Both the position numbers and the translations under genes were made by a program. 10,058 bases of DNA, from the NCBI GenBank assembly GCA_009602725.1, contig WELB01000272.1:61957-72014 (forward strand), read 5' to 3'. Numbering within the stretch: the stretch's first letter is position 1; each line of letters starts with the position of its first letter. Of the stretch, positions 1 through 8,902 are shown piece after piece. The notes under the pieces are model-generated. The model was not told the DNA's origin. It worked only from the letters and a program-made list of their open reading frames with translations, and made no database searches. Origin of the DNA: Spirogloea muscicola. Taxonomy: Eukaryota; Streptophyta; Zygnematophyceae; Spirogloeales; Spirogloeaceae.

Positions 1-174
1 CGGCGGCGCTCGCGGGCGGCGCCGGCGCCGCGGGGCCAGGCTGCAGCATGGCCGCCCCGAGCTGCCTCGCCATCTGAGGAAGCGGCTGCTCAGAGGCGCT
101 AGCAGGACTCGCTCTGCTGCGAGAGGTGGGCCTCGGCCGTCCCCGGCTCGGCGGGCCCGCCTGCGCCTCTTGTC
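1..174 (+). promoter_or_regulatory. GC-rich 5' leader / promoter-proximal region of the GT92 gene, with a 9-codon uORF
   Basis: Very GC-rich sequence (GGC/GCC runs at 1-40) ends at the ATG at 175. No TATA-like box is visible. A short upstream ORF starts with ATG at 48 and stops with TGA at 75-77 (peptide MAAPSCLAI). If the transcript begins before 48, this uORF could lower translation of the main frame. The transcription start cannot be seen, so the split between promoter and 5' UTR is unknown. Confidence 0.4.
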
Positions 175-3100
175 ATGGTCGCAACCATGAAGAAGTCGGT
201 CGGGGACCCACTCTGGATGCGGCTGACCAAGAAGTTTGGCACCGTCTCGCTCATCATCTGCTTGCTGTTTGCCATCAAGTACCTGCTCCTCTCCATCCAC
301 TTCAACATCCACGAGATGAAGCACACCATGCGCCGTGAATGCGAGTCCAGGCTTGCGGAGGTTGTGAGGTGTGTGCCTCATGACCAGCAGTGTGCCTCTC
401 TGGCCCTCCATTGCGGTCTGCCACTTCCGCCCGAGCTGCAAGCTATTGCCACCGCCGCTCTCTCTATCTCATGTCATGCCAAGAGACCCCCCCTGACTCC
501 GGTACCTTTCTGCACATTGATGCGCACGACACCATTGGCAGCATTGGGTGCTGTGCTCCATGATTCATGTGTTGAAGTTTTGCAAGATATACTGTCCGTC
601 ACGCTCCTTCTGATGCGCCCGTTTGTCTGCCTGGCCCAAAGGTCTGGCGCTTGAAATTGCCAACCCCGTCGCCTTGCAAAAGCTATCCAAAGTCCTCACC
701 TCAATGCCTTTCCCCTTGCAGCACTGCTCCCATGCAAGCGGAGTGGAAGCAGCACCAGTTTGTGGGTCGTGGACCTTACGGATTTGTGCAATTTAGCGCA
801 TACAGGATTGATAAGCAGAGATTTGCAACCATCGGCTTTGGTGCAACTGGTAGGCTGCCAGAGACACATCTCTAAAAGGCGCTCATCAGCTGGTACTTTA
901 GCTATAGACGACAATGACTCTCATTATCCTCTCTATGGTGTTGACTGCAAACCATCTGGGCACATTGTCAGGTCGTTCTAGTCAGGTCGTTTTATACCTT
1001 GGCACTGAATCTTATGACTGCCTCCCAATGCAAATTTCTCTGCTGCTTCAAACAGTGAGAATGTGATTTTATTAGCCTCTTCTCGGACCCATCAACGTCC
1101 AGATCAGTGTGAGGACCTGCACATCTGATGCATGCAAAGCTGCGTATCTTCAGTTCTCAAGCAGCACAGAAGGGTATCGGACTGCACTTGGCGAGGAGCC
1201 TCAGGAAAGGAGATCCTTGGCAAGGTGGAGCTACTATACCCTGGCGAGGAGGAACGCATGCCATATGAGGTCATCATCATTCAGGTCATCTCCATTACCA
1301 AATAAGCCAAGCAATTGGCCTCGTCCAACGATGCAGCAGCATCCTTTTCATGTCCATGATTGGTCAGCTCTTGAGCTCTCAAGGAAGGCTCGTGACCAAA
1401 TTTGTGCATGCATGCTTGGTTGGCAAGCTTGTATGCAGCTTTACATTGCTTTGATCGCTTAAGAAGATTTCTACTGAAAGGGTCATCAATTTTGCAGTGC
1501 ACACTTGAAAGTGCAACTGGCCAGAAGGGAGGAGAACTGGTGGCGACGCTTGATCACGAAGCGGTGTTACTATATAGGGAGGATGGCGGAGTCAAGACAG
1601 CTCACCAGCTCGAGCCAGAAGCTCCGTACAGGCATAAGCTGACATTCTGCTCGGTGCCAATCTCTGATGTGACTGGAGGGCCGGTGGATGGCCAGAGGCT
1701 GGCAGAATGGATGGAGTTTCACAGAGGGCTGGGCGTTGAGAAGTCCATAGCCTACGATGCTGGAGCTCTGGACAACACCCAGCTGGCCAAGCTGAAGCCC
1801 TTCCTGAAGACAGGCCTGCTGCACATTACCTCCTTACAGGGCATCGAGAAGTTTGGCCTGTATAGGTCTGGCCAGGTAGCCATGCTGGCAGGGCTCTTCC
1901 TCAGCACGGACCTCAAAATTGTGAAACCAAGCCTTGGAAAGTCCCCGCGCTTCACTGTGCACAGGGCTCTGTGCTCTAGCAGAGCTACCAGGGTGGGGCA
2001 AACGGCTGCTGCCACACTGGCTCACACAGTTAACAGGACGCTACGGGACTGATAATGACAGACTTGCACGATACTCGGGGCACTGTGCAGGTGCTGGCGC
2101 TAAACGACTGCATCTACCGCTCAGCCTTTGACTCCCAGTGGGTGCTGTGGGGGGAGTGGGATGACTATCTCTGGGTGGACCCCCACAGCCCGCTGCCGAA
2201 CATCCTCAAGGCCCATGAGAGTGAGCCGTGGCTGTCGCACGGCGCGCGGTGGTGGAGCACCAACAAGTGCACGCCGCCAAAGGCCAAGGACAGCTGGCCA
2301 GTCGAGCGCATGGTGTTCACATGGCCCCACTACTTTTGCGTCGAGGAGGGCAGTGACAAGGTGGATCCTGAGCTGTGCCCTGGCAAGCGGGGGGACCGAA
2401 AACTCTTCATCAATCCCCGGAAGGTGACTGGCAGGCCACTTGACCATCTTAACTGTCGCATTAATCGTCAAGGTGCAAGGTCATTGTGACATGTACGGGT
2501 CTAGCTTCTGAGATGACAGGAGATATGCCAGGCTCATCTGCGCATTCACTGCTGGGCACATGGCTCGCCTTTGCATCTTCTTCGGCACGCCCTGCACCGT
2601 CTCACTTGCACAACCACCGGGTGTGCTTAGATGGAGCTGTTGGGCTATGCTCCATGCTTGTTTTGTTAGCAAGCCATGGATTATTTGGCCCGAGTGAGCA
2701 ATCGAGAGACTGCTGGTTTCCTTAGCTAGCCAGCCTCCTCTAATCGATGCAGGTGCGGGCAGCAAAGTCCAATGAGGTGGTGGATCCTGCCGAGGGAGGG
2801 CTGCACATCAGGACTACGGCGCTGAGGCATGACCACTATGCAGGCCTTCACAATCTGAAAAGTGCTCGCAATTTCTGCTCTGAGGTGCTGACATCTCCCA
2901 CTCTTTCATCAGCCCGCTCTGGCCTAGACGCAGTCAGGTCTCATCTCCAGGTCCTGTAACCCCTCTGCTTAGCATTTATCACACTTGGCAACAGGCAATC
3001 CAACAGACTTCGACATGATGACGCTCTCCTCTCTACCACCATATAGGCCGCAAAAAGACACATCGACGCACTTACTGTGACTTTCACTCAAGGCCTGCTT

Positions 3101-3230
3101 AGAAATCGTCAATTTGCAGGTGCACACAAATGAGGAGATCATCGAGTGGTGGGCCCGCGACTATGACACTGCTGAGCGAGCCAAAGAAACACGCACGCAC
3201 ACGACCATCCTTGTGTCGCATCCAAAGTGA
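175..3230 (+). CDS. Type II membrane glycosyltransferase, GT92 family (GALS/UPF0392-like), seven exons
   Basis: Proposed exons are 175-368, 722-849, 1154-1284, 1498-1875, 2091-2423, 2753-2884 and 3120-3230. All junctions are GT-AG and phases agree, giving 468 residues. Residues 1-21 are cytosolic and basic. One hydrophobic anchor lies at about 22-44 (GTVSLIICLLFAIKYLLL), followed by a lumenal stem and catalytic domain, the usual layout of a Golgi enzyme. GT92 landmarks in order are FVQFSAYRI (about 86-94), CSVPISDVTGG (202-212), RLAEWMEFHRGLGV (218-231), LNDCIYRSAFDSQW (281-294), GEWDDYLWV (298-306), GDRKLFI (378-384) and LRHDHYAG (about 413-420). Plant GALS enzymes in this family make beta-1,4-galactan, and the substrate here is unknown. 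The acidic motif reads EWDDY where plant members have DVDEF, so Glu299 replaces the first Asp. The stop at 3228 overlaps a good GTGAGT donor at 3227. Splicing to 3276 would change the tail to ...HPKTKFGPV, ending at 3297. ATG 187 is an alternative start four codons downstream. Family call is firm; exons 6-7 are less certain. Confidence 0.82.
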
Positions 3231-3527
3231 GTCCAGCACTACTGCTTCTCGACCGCGAGCGCTGACCCTTTTCAGAACGAAATTTGGCCCAGTGTAATGT
3301 GGGCTGCATGTCTTCTGCCCGCTTTGCAATGCCCCAATGTCTTGGCTGTGGCGTTGCTGCGAAGACGGTGGCACAAAATGGTACAGCTGAGGCTGTCCAG
3401 CAATCACAGGTAGGACTGACAAACCAGCCATTCTTTAACATCTTCCAGTAGCTCATAGAGCGCTGAAAGAAAATTAAATTCTCGTCTTCCTTAGTTGAGG
3501 AACTCTGCACGACAATTCCACCCTCTT
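3231..3527. other. Convergent intergenic space holding both 3' UTRs
   Basis: This lies between the stop codons of two convergent genes. No exon of either gene model falls here except the possible 22-bp alternative terminal exon 3276-3297. The 3' UTRs of the two transcripts could overlap. Nothing else recognisable was seen. Confidence 0.5.
3293..3297 (+). terminator. TGTAA polyadenylation-signal candidate for the GT92 gene
   Basis: TGTAA, the usual polyadenylation motif of chlorophyte green algae, lies 63 bp after the GT92 stop codon. In the alternative splice model its last three bases are the stop codon itself. No equivalent TGTAA was seen on the minus strand for the hydrolase within the shared 297-bp space between the two stop codons (3231-3527). 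The motif is only five bases, so chance occurrence is possible. Confidence 0.4.
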
Positions 3528-6028
3528 TTAGATGCCCATCAGCCACTGCTGGACAGCGTCTGCAGCGCACTTCCACCCTGTGTCTAACATTAAATCGTGA
3601 GCAACATTTGGCACCACTACTGCTTCCGTGTCGAAGAAGTCTGCTGTCTCTTGAAGTCCTGCACGGTCCTGCCAGCCATGATGAGCAGAGTCTATCAGCG
3701 CGATGTTGGATGGCCTAAATTCTGCACCCCAACATCACAGTGAACCACATCACGGGCCAGTAACGAACTTTAATAAGTGGCAGATCTGGAAAACAAGTCC
3801 TTGGACTGACCACAATGAAGTCATTCTCGGCGCCGAGGACCAAAATTGGTGGTCGGTCGCGGCCTGGCTTGCGCACTGGGAGGGAGTTGCTCAGCTGCCT
3901 GAGGTCAAGGAGCGGCAGCTTGGAGCTGCTTCGCATCAGGTCCTGGTACCTGGTCAGGATTCACAAGGTGGGGCTGCCAGACTTTGAGATCAAGGACTTC
4001 CAGCAGGCGTGTGCCACAAGACATGCTAAGGATACTACCCATCCCCAGCCTCAGAGGCTTGCAAGCGACCTTACTTGGCAACCTCAGTGTCCAGCATGGA
4101 GGGTGAGAAAAAGGTCTTGCGGCACAGCGGGACATTGCTCATGAAGCGCTTGGCTGCCATAATCCAGAAGGCCTATCATATCAGGGCCAACAGATCTCTT
4201 GTTGGCAGCAACAATGCACAAAAAGGCTGCATGACTGGAGAAGCCCACACTGTCATGTCGACAGGCGCTGCTCTCCCCTTTTAGCAACCATACATCACTG
4301 TGTCTTGCATCTAGAAGTCAAAGCCAGTTGTCATGCAAGCTTGCTAGTCAAGGGGGGAAAGCACCTTGCAAAGCACGAGGTCCCACTGACCTGAAGGCTT
4401 TCACGTGGCCGCTCCCTGAAAAACCTTGCGATCATCTCTCTGCGACCAGTAAATGTAGGTGTGAGACTTGCCTGGGGAGCAATGGGGGAGAGCATTAACA
4501 CTCAAAGAAGGTTATCATAGGCTGCTGGATGCTGTGGGACAGGTTGTTAGGGATCAACGCCAACCTGCCAGGGAGTGCCTACGTGATGCTTAGGCATCTG
4601 CAATAGTCAGGCCTCTAGATATTACCCCTCACACCATCAAGCACAACCAAGCCCAACTACCAGAGGCAGTAACCCTGCTGCAGATAGCGCAAATTCGTGA
4701 TGGAGATAGCATTGCACTCCTTGGTCGCATTGGGCTGCCAAGCAGCCCTATGGAGTGCCAAAAATACAACGCATTAAGTCCATGTTGACGTGCAATATTC
4801 TCTGCAGATTGGCACCGCAATGACGATTGCCTCTCTTCCACTCAAAGGTCATTTGACAGAAGCACAGGCACTTACGCGTTGCCGGTGGGACGAACGGAGC
4901 ACGCAAGGACAGCCCCAGCCAGCACGGGGAATGATGTTCCTGATATGTTGCGCAAAGTTGCGCTCAGAGCGGTGTGCGAGGACTATCAAGACAACCATTG
5001 TCAAAGACGGAGGAGCTTGCTACGGATAGCATCTTGACGTTGACAATGCTGCAGCGGAGGATGGCAAGGACGGCGTGCTGACCAGGCCTATCCCCGGCAC
5101 TCTGCTCCTTCTCTGCGAGGTAGGCTTGCACAATGAGGCCCCCAAAGGAGTGGCCGACTAAAATGGGCGGCCGTGGCAAGGTGCCAATGAAGTCCGCCAC
5201 GCAGTCCGCGTGCTCCTGTTCTGGAAGAGAGCACTGGCAGAGCTCCGGTCAAGCAACTGCCGGCCCCAATCCCACCACGATGGTAGTAAGGCATGCGGAA
5301 GCAGACACCCAGGGCTTTCATCCCCAAACGGGCACTCTGTGTGAAATCACAAGATCTAAGCAACCCAATGCTACGCCCCAACTTCAGTGACATTGTTGGC
5401 CTGCACAACTGGTGCTCGACCAGCAGCCCACACACGAGCCGTAGCTGCATGTATGGCTGTGAGTGCCGGGTCCCAGGGGAGGACTCGCTTTGGGCTTGAT
5501 TTTCTCCTCAGAAGTTTTCGTGCATCCAGCAACTGGGCAGGTCATTGCTGGGAGGGGCGAGGCATTTGGGCAGGGCTTTTCGAGAGATACCTGGAGGGTC
5601 CCAGCAACGCGCCCGACTGGGACGTCACTCCCGCCCTGGCATAGCAAGCAGCAGCAGCTTCAGTGTTGTGCTCGGCATTGACGAGCCCACGACGGCTGGA
5701 ACACCGTCACCTCGCAGTCGATAGCCCAGTTGGGCGAGCGCGCATGGCCACCATCTTGGGTGAGGACCACGGCAGGGCATTGGCGGGCCCCCAGCCATCG
5801 GCGGCGCACCTGGCCGAGGAGGCTGACGGCGTGGACGTCGTGGCCGGCGGCGGCCAGATAGGGCATCCAGTGGCAGGCCCAGCACCACGCTGCGTGGAAG
5901 CTGCCATGCACAAGCACCAACGGCGGCGGCAGCGCCCCGGCCTCGGCGCCGCCACCTCCGGCGGCGCCGTCCTGCCGGAGGACTTCCAAGCGGAGGCCAT
6001 TTGGTAGGCGGTGGTGCGCGCGAGCCAC
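3528..6028 (-). CDS. Alpha/beta-hydrolase fold protein, eight exons, 5' end incomplete
   Basis: Proposed exons on the minus strand are 6028-5810, 5635-5591, 5215-5101, 4939-4876, 4439-4391, 4172-4075, 3949-3811 and 3668-3528. All are GT-AG and the phases chain without conflict, totalling 870 nt (289 codons plus TAA). Numbered from the codon at 6028, the oxyanion-side motif is LVLVHGSFHAAWCW (37-50). The nucleophile elbow is GHSFGG with Ser111. The acid is Asp240 in LGAENDFIV, and the catalytic His267 sits in NVAHDLMLD. Residues between (VLAGAVLACSVRPTGN, AAKRFMSNVPLCRKTFFSP, LPLLDLRQLSNSLPV) match a plant/algal/bacterial hydrolase subgroup. The exact substrate is unknown: esterase, lipase or related. 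There is no in-frame ATG at the start: position 6028 is GTG. The frame stays open upstream through ten alanine codons to 6091 and then enters the homopolymer at 6094. The poly-Ala would suit an organelle transit peptide, which is inference. The weakest junction is the exon 3 donor (A|GTGCCG at 5101/5100). Confidence 0.85.
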
Positions 6029-6038
6029 TCCGGGGACT

Positions 6039-6039
<1 letters not shown>

Positions 6040-6069
<30 letters not shown>
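6040..6069 (-). repeat. (CGG)10 microsatellite, read as (CCG)10 / poly-Ala on the hydrolase strand
   Basis: Ten perfect CGG units on the plus strand lie just upstream of the first conserved hydrolase codons. In the hydrolase frame they read as ten alanines (GCC..GCA). The repeat could be coding (transit peptide) or 5' UTR, and its length is likely to vary between strains. Confidence 0.9.
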
Positions 6070-6092
6070 GAGGCTCCGCCGCGCCGAGCGCT

Positions 6093-6217
<125 letters not shown>

Positions 6218-6229
6218 AAGCCGACCCGC

Positions 6230-6991
6230 TCAGTAACCACGAGTCAGCACATAGAGGTCGCTAACTGATGCTCGAATACCGGATGGCAATCGACAAGCTC
6301 TCGAACTACCAGCCAAGGCTCGACCAGCTTTCTGATGCAACGCATGAGCCTGCGCTCGCTGCAGACAAGCTGACACTCGACGTCGCAAAAATGACAGATA
6401 GGCAGCCGGCATACCCATGTGGGCTGGAAGCATATCCTCGCGTAGTGCATATCCTAGACTCGCTATGTTCTCAAGTAGGGTATGGAAGCGAGGACCCAAG
6501 CAGCCAAAAGTGTCTATTGCGGCCGGGAGAAGGTGGTCGCTGCGGGGGTAGTCAGAGTAGTGTCGGAGCTTTCTCTGCTCAGCTCCTCCCACTGCGTGGC
6601 CAGCAATGTGTGTGGAAGCGGAACTCTTGTACGCCTCGGTCACCACCACATCCACCAAGGCTCGTGGGCCTCCGCCAGGTTGTACACCCACAATGTCCAG
6701 GGTGCGACGGTGATGGCGACCCTGGGAATCCGTGGTGATGGGCATTACATTGCTTACTTCCACAATGGCGCGGTAGCCGGCGTCGCGCATCAAGCCTGCC
6801 AGGGCGTCTCGTAGGAGATTGTGGACGCCCACCACCTCAGGGCCTGTGGGACACCGCAGCATGTGGGTGGCTAGTTCTCCGCCCTCCGCACGGAAGCCAC
6901 ACTCAGACTGAGTTACTCCAATTAGGCAGGTCGGGGGCAGGCCCAGGAACAGCTGGAGAAGCGTCCGGAATGCTTCAGGGCTGATTTTGAT
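6230..6991 (-). CDS. Non-LTR retrotransposon ORF2 C-terminal fragment (Cys/His cluster plus endonuclease-like region)
   Basis: An uninterrupted frame of 253 residues runs from just after a TGA at 6994-6992 to the TGA at 6232-6230. There is no start codon at its beginning, as expected for a 5'-truncated copy. The N-terminal part has LGLPPTC, then CGFRAEGGELATHMLRC, a Cys/His cluster of the kind that follows reverse transcriptase in these elements. Next come VHNLLRDALAGLMRDAGY, RRTLDIVGV and ALVDVVVTEA. This order (H-N-x-x-R-D, then an acidic strand pair) is typical of the C-terminal region of algal and protist non-LTR elements and resembles a restriction-like endonuclease core. That resemblance is from pattern memory and is not demonstrated. 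AIDTFGCLGPRFHTLLE and a basic tail ending YVLTRGY complete it. The reverse-transcriptase domain itself is absent. No internal stops or frameshifts are seen, so the copy is fairly young. Confidence 0.78.
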   Translation of the reverse strand: MKISPEAFRTLLQLFLGLPPTCLIGVTQSECGFRAEGGELATHMLRCPTGPEVVGVHNLLRDALAGLMRDAGYRAIVEVSNVMPITTDSQGRHHRRTLDIVGVQPGGGPRALVDVVVTEAYKSSASTHIAGHAVGGAEQRKLRHYSDYPRSDHLLPAAIDTFGCLGPRFHTLLENIASLGYALREDMLPAHMGMPAAYLSFLRRRVSACLQRAQAHALHQKAGRALAGSSRACRLPSGIRASVSDLYVLTRGY

Positions 6992-7007
6992 TCAAGAGAA
7001 GGGGGTG

Positions 7008-7059
7008 TCGTGTATTTGAAACAAAGAAAGGCCAAAGCATAACGGCAAGCACATCTAAA
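7008..7059 (-). mobile_element. Retrotransposon 3'-tail relic, copy A
   Basis: On the minus strand it reads TTTAGATGTGCTTGCC, then GGCC, then TTTCAAATACACGA. The 16-base block at 7044-7059 is identical to 8953-8968 in copy C. The TACACGA end is shared with copies B and C. It lies just upstream, in the same orientation, of the ORF2 fragment, so two copies of related elements appear head to tail or nested. No coding part is attached to this copy. Confidence 0.6.
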
Positions 7060-7678
7060 GGCGAACATCACCTTTAAGAGGCGGCGGGGGGGTTCTGCCT
7101 GCCGACACATCTGGCCTTACCGCTGGGTAACTCCAGCTTGCACGCTGTCCTTGTCTTACTGACACTCTTGGCACTAGCTGATTCTTGATTCAGCCATCAA
7201 GGACCTAATTGAAGCTGCAAGCATCACTTCTCGGCTTCGTGAGCACTTGGAATCTCTTCGACAGCGATTGCCAGTTTTCATCTCGCATTTCCAGATCTAC
7301 TTCAGTCAAGCTCCATGCTTGTGATTATCAAAATTTTGTGATCATTAAAATTCGAAGGAAACAGCTCTTACACATTGATAGCAGTGGCTGGGAGAGGCCA
7401 GCCCAAAGAAATGAACTACATCTAGCAGTCACTGCTTGCCCGTCTCTGACTTAATTTGGTAAGCAAAGCTGTTTTAAGTCGAACTTGCACAAGGTGCTGC
7501 ATGTCGCTTCTGATGGGTATCTCCTTCCCTGACCCATTCTGCGCAAACCTCCAAGTGCTGTGTGGGGGATACAAGCTCATGTCATCGGAAAGCTGCTGCT
7601 GCCTGTATAGTATCCGGGCCCACTCTGCTAGCGAGTAATCCTAACAATTTGTGCTCTGCACTGACCTGTTGTTGATGC
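7060..7678. other. Stretch without a confident gene; one possible exon near 7196-7330
   Basis: Most of this stretch shows no recognisable coding signal. After a TTGATTCAG acceptor-like site at 7194 a plus-strand frame opens. It reads IKDLIEAASITSRLREHLES (helix- or coiled-coil-like) and stays open to a TGA at about 7330. A GTGAGC donor candidate occurs inside it. This could be an upstream exon of the unidentified gene that follows, but phase could not be tied to it. The rest (7331-7678) looks like intron or intergenic DNA. Confidence 0.3.
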
Positions 7679-7704
7679 CCCTTCTAACGTGCCCTTCTAA
7701 CGTG
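7679..7704 (+). repeat. Perfect 13-bp tandem duplication
   Basis: CCCTTCTAACGTG occurs at 7679-7691 and again at 7692-7704 with no spacer. It is probably a replication-slippage or repair scar and has no assigned function. Confidence 0.85.
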
Positions 7705-7740
7705 GGTTTTGCTGACTGTCGGACTATGTCACTAACACAG

Positions 7741-8660
7741 CCTGCTCCTATGGAGGAGCTGACATACTTCCTGAAGTTTAGTTACTGATTTACCCCACTG
7801 GTCGTGCACTTTAGGACCCAGCGCATCTGTTGTAGAAGCAGCTCACGCAGATCTGCAGGGAACGAGAAGGTGCTCTCCGATGGAGGGCAGTTCTCCCTCG
7901 TAGAGCCCTTCAGGAAGTCGCTATGCGCATCACCGGGCAGGTCGCGCCCAGGCTGTCCGTTCTGGATCTTGGCGTGGCGACTCCAGATAACTTCTCCCTT
8001 TGCGCTACCTTCACAGCTGCTACACATCCGGACTCGTGACTGTTGACTAGTGATTACTGACAAGCATCATTGTTCCCGATTGCTTAGCGGCATGCTGTCC
8101 GCTCCTAGACTCCTCTGAACCTCGTCCAATCTCTTTGCTGCCCCTTCCAAAGTCATCGCCCCTTCTTGCTTTTGTAAGTGGCCACACATGGCCCTCCATC
8201 TCTTAATACACACGCATTTCTCTTGGACGATAGTGGTAAACAGGTTACCTTCATCTCAGCGGGGGCGTTTGCAGTTGGAGGCCAAGTAGAGTGCCCAAGG
8301 TTCGAGTGAGCGGAACCGCAAACAGCGCACCTTAGCAAATGGCACTTACGACTGATTGTCATCATTTCTTACTTCTGATCAACAGCCGCTAGTTGAAGTA
8401 AGCAGCAGCCAGGAGAAAGACAAGCGATTCCAACATGGCAATGGCTGTGAAAGTAGCAGCAGAAAGAGAAGAAGCTTGTCGACTTTGTAATCGACACGTC
8501 GAGCAATACCCAGAAGGTGGAGGGCCAGGTGCGTCCTGCCTGCCGGTGCACAGGTGTGACGTCATGTGCTTCAAACAAAGCGCTGCAAGAGTTGCAGTGC
8601 CAGGCAGCACCTAGAAGAAATGGCTCGCCCATTGAGAAAAAAAGAATTTCGTGTATTTGA
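7741..8660 (+). CDS. Unidentified spliced gene, partial model, possible membrane protein
   Basis: Several plus-strand pieces have splice-like borders and protein-like codon use. Piece 1 (7741-7780, after ACACAG) reads APMEELTYFLKF. Piece 2 (7859-7940, after CTGCAG, ending AG|GTCGCG) reads NEKVLSDGGQFSLVEPFRKS and has strongly G/C third positions. Its start phase fits piece 1. Piece 3 ends PLLAF at 8173 with a GTAAGT donor. Piece 4 (from 8244, after AAACAG) reads VTFISAGAFAVGGQVECPR. Pieces 3 and 4 joined make a hydrophobic stretch that could span a membrane. Piece 5 is an open frame 8457-8660 containing KLVDFVIDTSSNTQKVEGQ, later cysteine-rich (RPACRCTGVTSC). The phases between pieces 2 and 3 and between 4 and 5 do not close, so an exon is missing, a border is wrong or the gene is decayed. 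No family is recognised and no start codon is assigned. Confidence 0.3.
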
Positions 8661-8694
8661 AATCGTTGAAGGCCAATATGGCCAAGTATAAAAG
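8649..8694 (-). mobile_element. Retrotransposon 3'-tail relic, copy B
   Basis: On the minus strand it contains TATACTTGGCC, then TTTCAAATACACGA, the last block shared with copies A and C. A small palindrome GGCCAATATGGCC (8671-8683) corresponds to GGCCAAATGGCC in copy C. The minus strand then runs into a T-rich end. The coding 3' end is not present. No clear target-site duplication was found. The plus-strand sequence of this relic supplies the stop codon (TGA 8658-8660) of the open frame described for the unidentified gene. Confidence 0.55.
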
Positions 8695-8702
8695 AGGGGC
8701 AC

Positions 8703-8716
8703 CTAGGAATGCCTAG
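8703..8716. repeat. Small perfect inverted repeat CTAGG-AATG-CCTAG
   Basis: Five-base arms with a four-base loop sit between relic B and the first hairpin repeat. It is too short to assign a role. Confidence 0.5.
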
Positions 8717-8841
8717 AGTCCTAATTGGCCCTTCGCTTTTCAAAGCTTGTCAATTTCGTTGGGCTGGCCTCTCACAGCCATTGCTGTCAATTTGGAAGAG
8801 CTGTTTTCTTTTATTATGCTGGGACATCGTCAATGCTGTTC

Positions 8842-8889
8842 GGGCTGGCCTTTCACAGCCACCAGTCAATCTGGCCGCGCTTGCTTCTT
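8842..8889 (+). repeat. Left member of a 48-bp near-identical pair containing a hairpin
   Basis: This segment matches 9122-9169 with two mismatches. It covers the hairpin and the following CCAGTCAATCTGGCCGCGCT. The left member ends one base before the target-site duplication of the small insertion at 8903-9023. The pair may be ancestral tandem copies or a segmental duplication. Confidence 0.75.
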
Positions 8890-8890
8890 C

Positions 8891-8902
8891 ACTACCGAGG
8901 GA
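8891..8902 (+). repeat. Target-site duplication, left copy
   Basis: ACTACCGAGGGA is repeated exactly at 9024-9035 on the other side of the truncated retrotransposon copy C. The flanking bases differ, so the duplication is 12 bp. Confidence 0.85.

Noticed and set aside
126-338. Frame beginning MGLGRPRLGG
   Set aside because: Its first codon is GTG, and it overlaps the membrane-anchor exon of the GT92 gene in another frame.
967-991. GTCAGGTCGTT repeated twice with a 3-bp spacer
   Set aside because: It is a short duplication inside the second GT92 intron, probably slippage, with no sign of function.
2121-2471. 116-residue minus-strand frame opposite a GT92 exon
   Set aside because: It is antisense to an exon with clear family motifs on the plus strand, and it carries no recognisable pattern itself.
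3815-4144. Plus-strand frame reading PDFEIKDFQQA and similar
   Set aside because: It overlaps two hydrolase exons and the intron between them on the other strand. There is no family match, and the hydrolase exons explain the open frame.
7782-8063. 93-residue minus-strand frame ending in ...TTSGVNQ
   Set aside because: It is antisense to the G/C-third-position-biased plus-strand piece 7859-7940. I could not find splice or family support, though it is not fully excluded.
8369-8743. 124-residue minus-strand frame
   Set aside because: It runs through tail relic B and opposite a plus-strand frame with better codon bias. It shows no family pattern.
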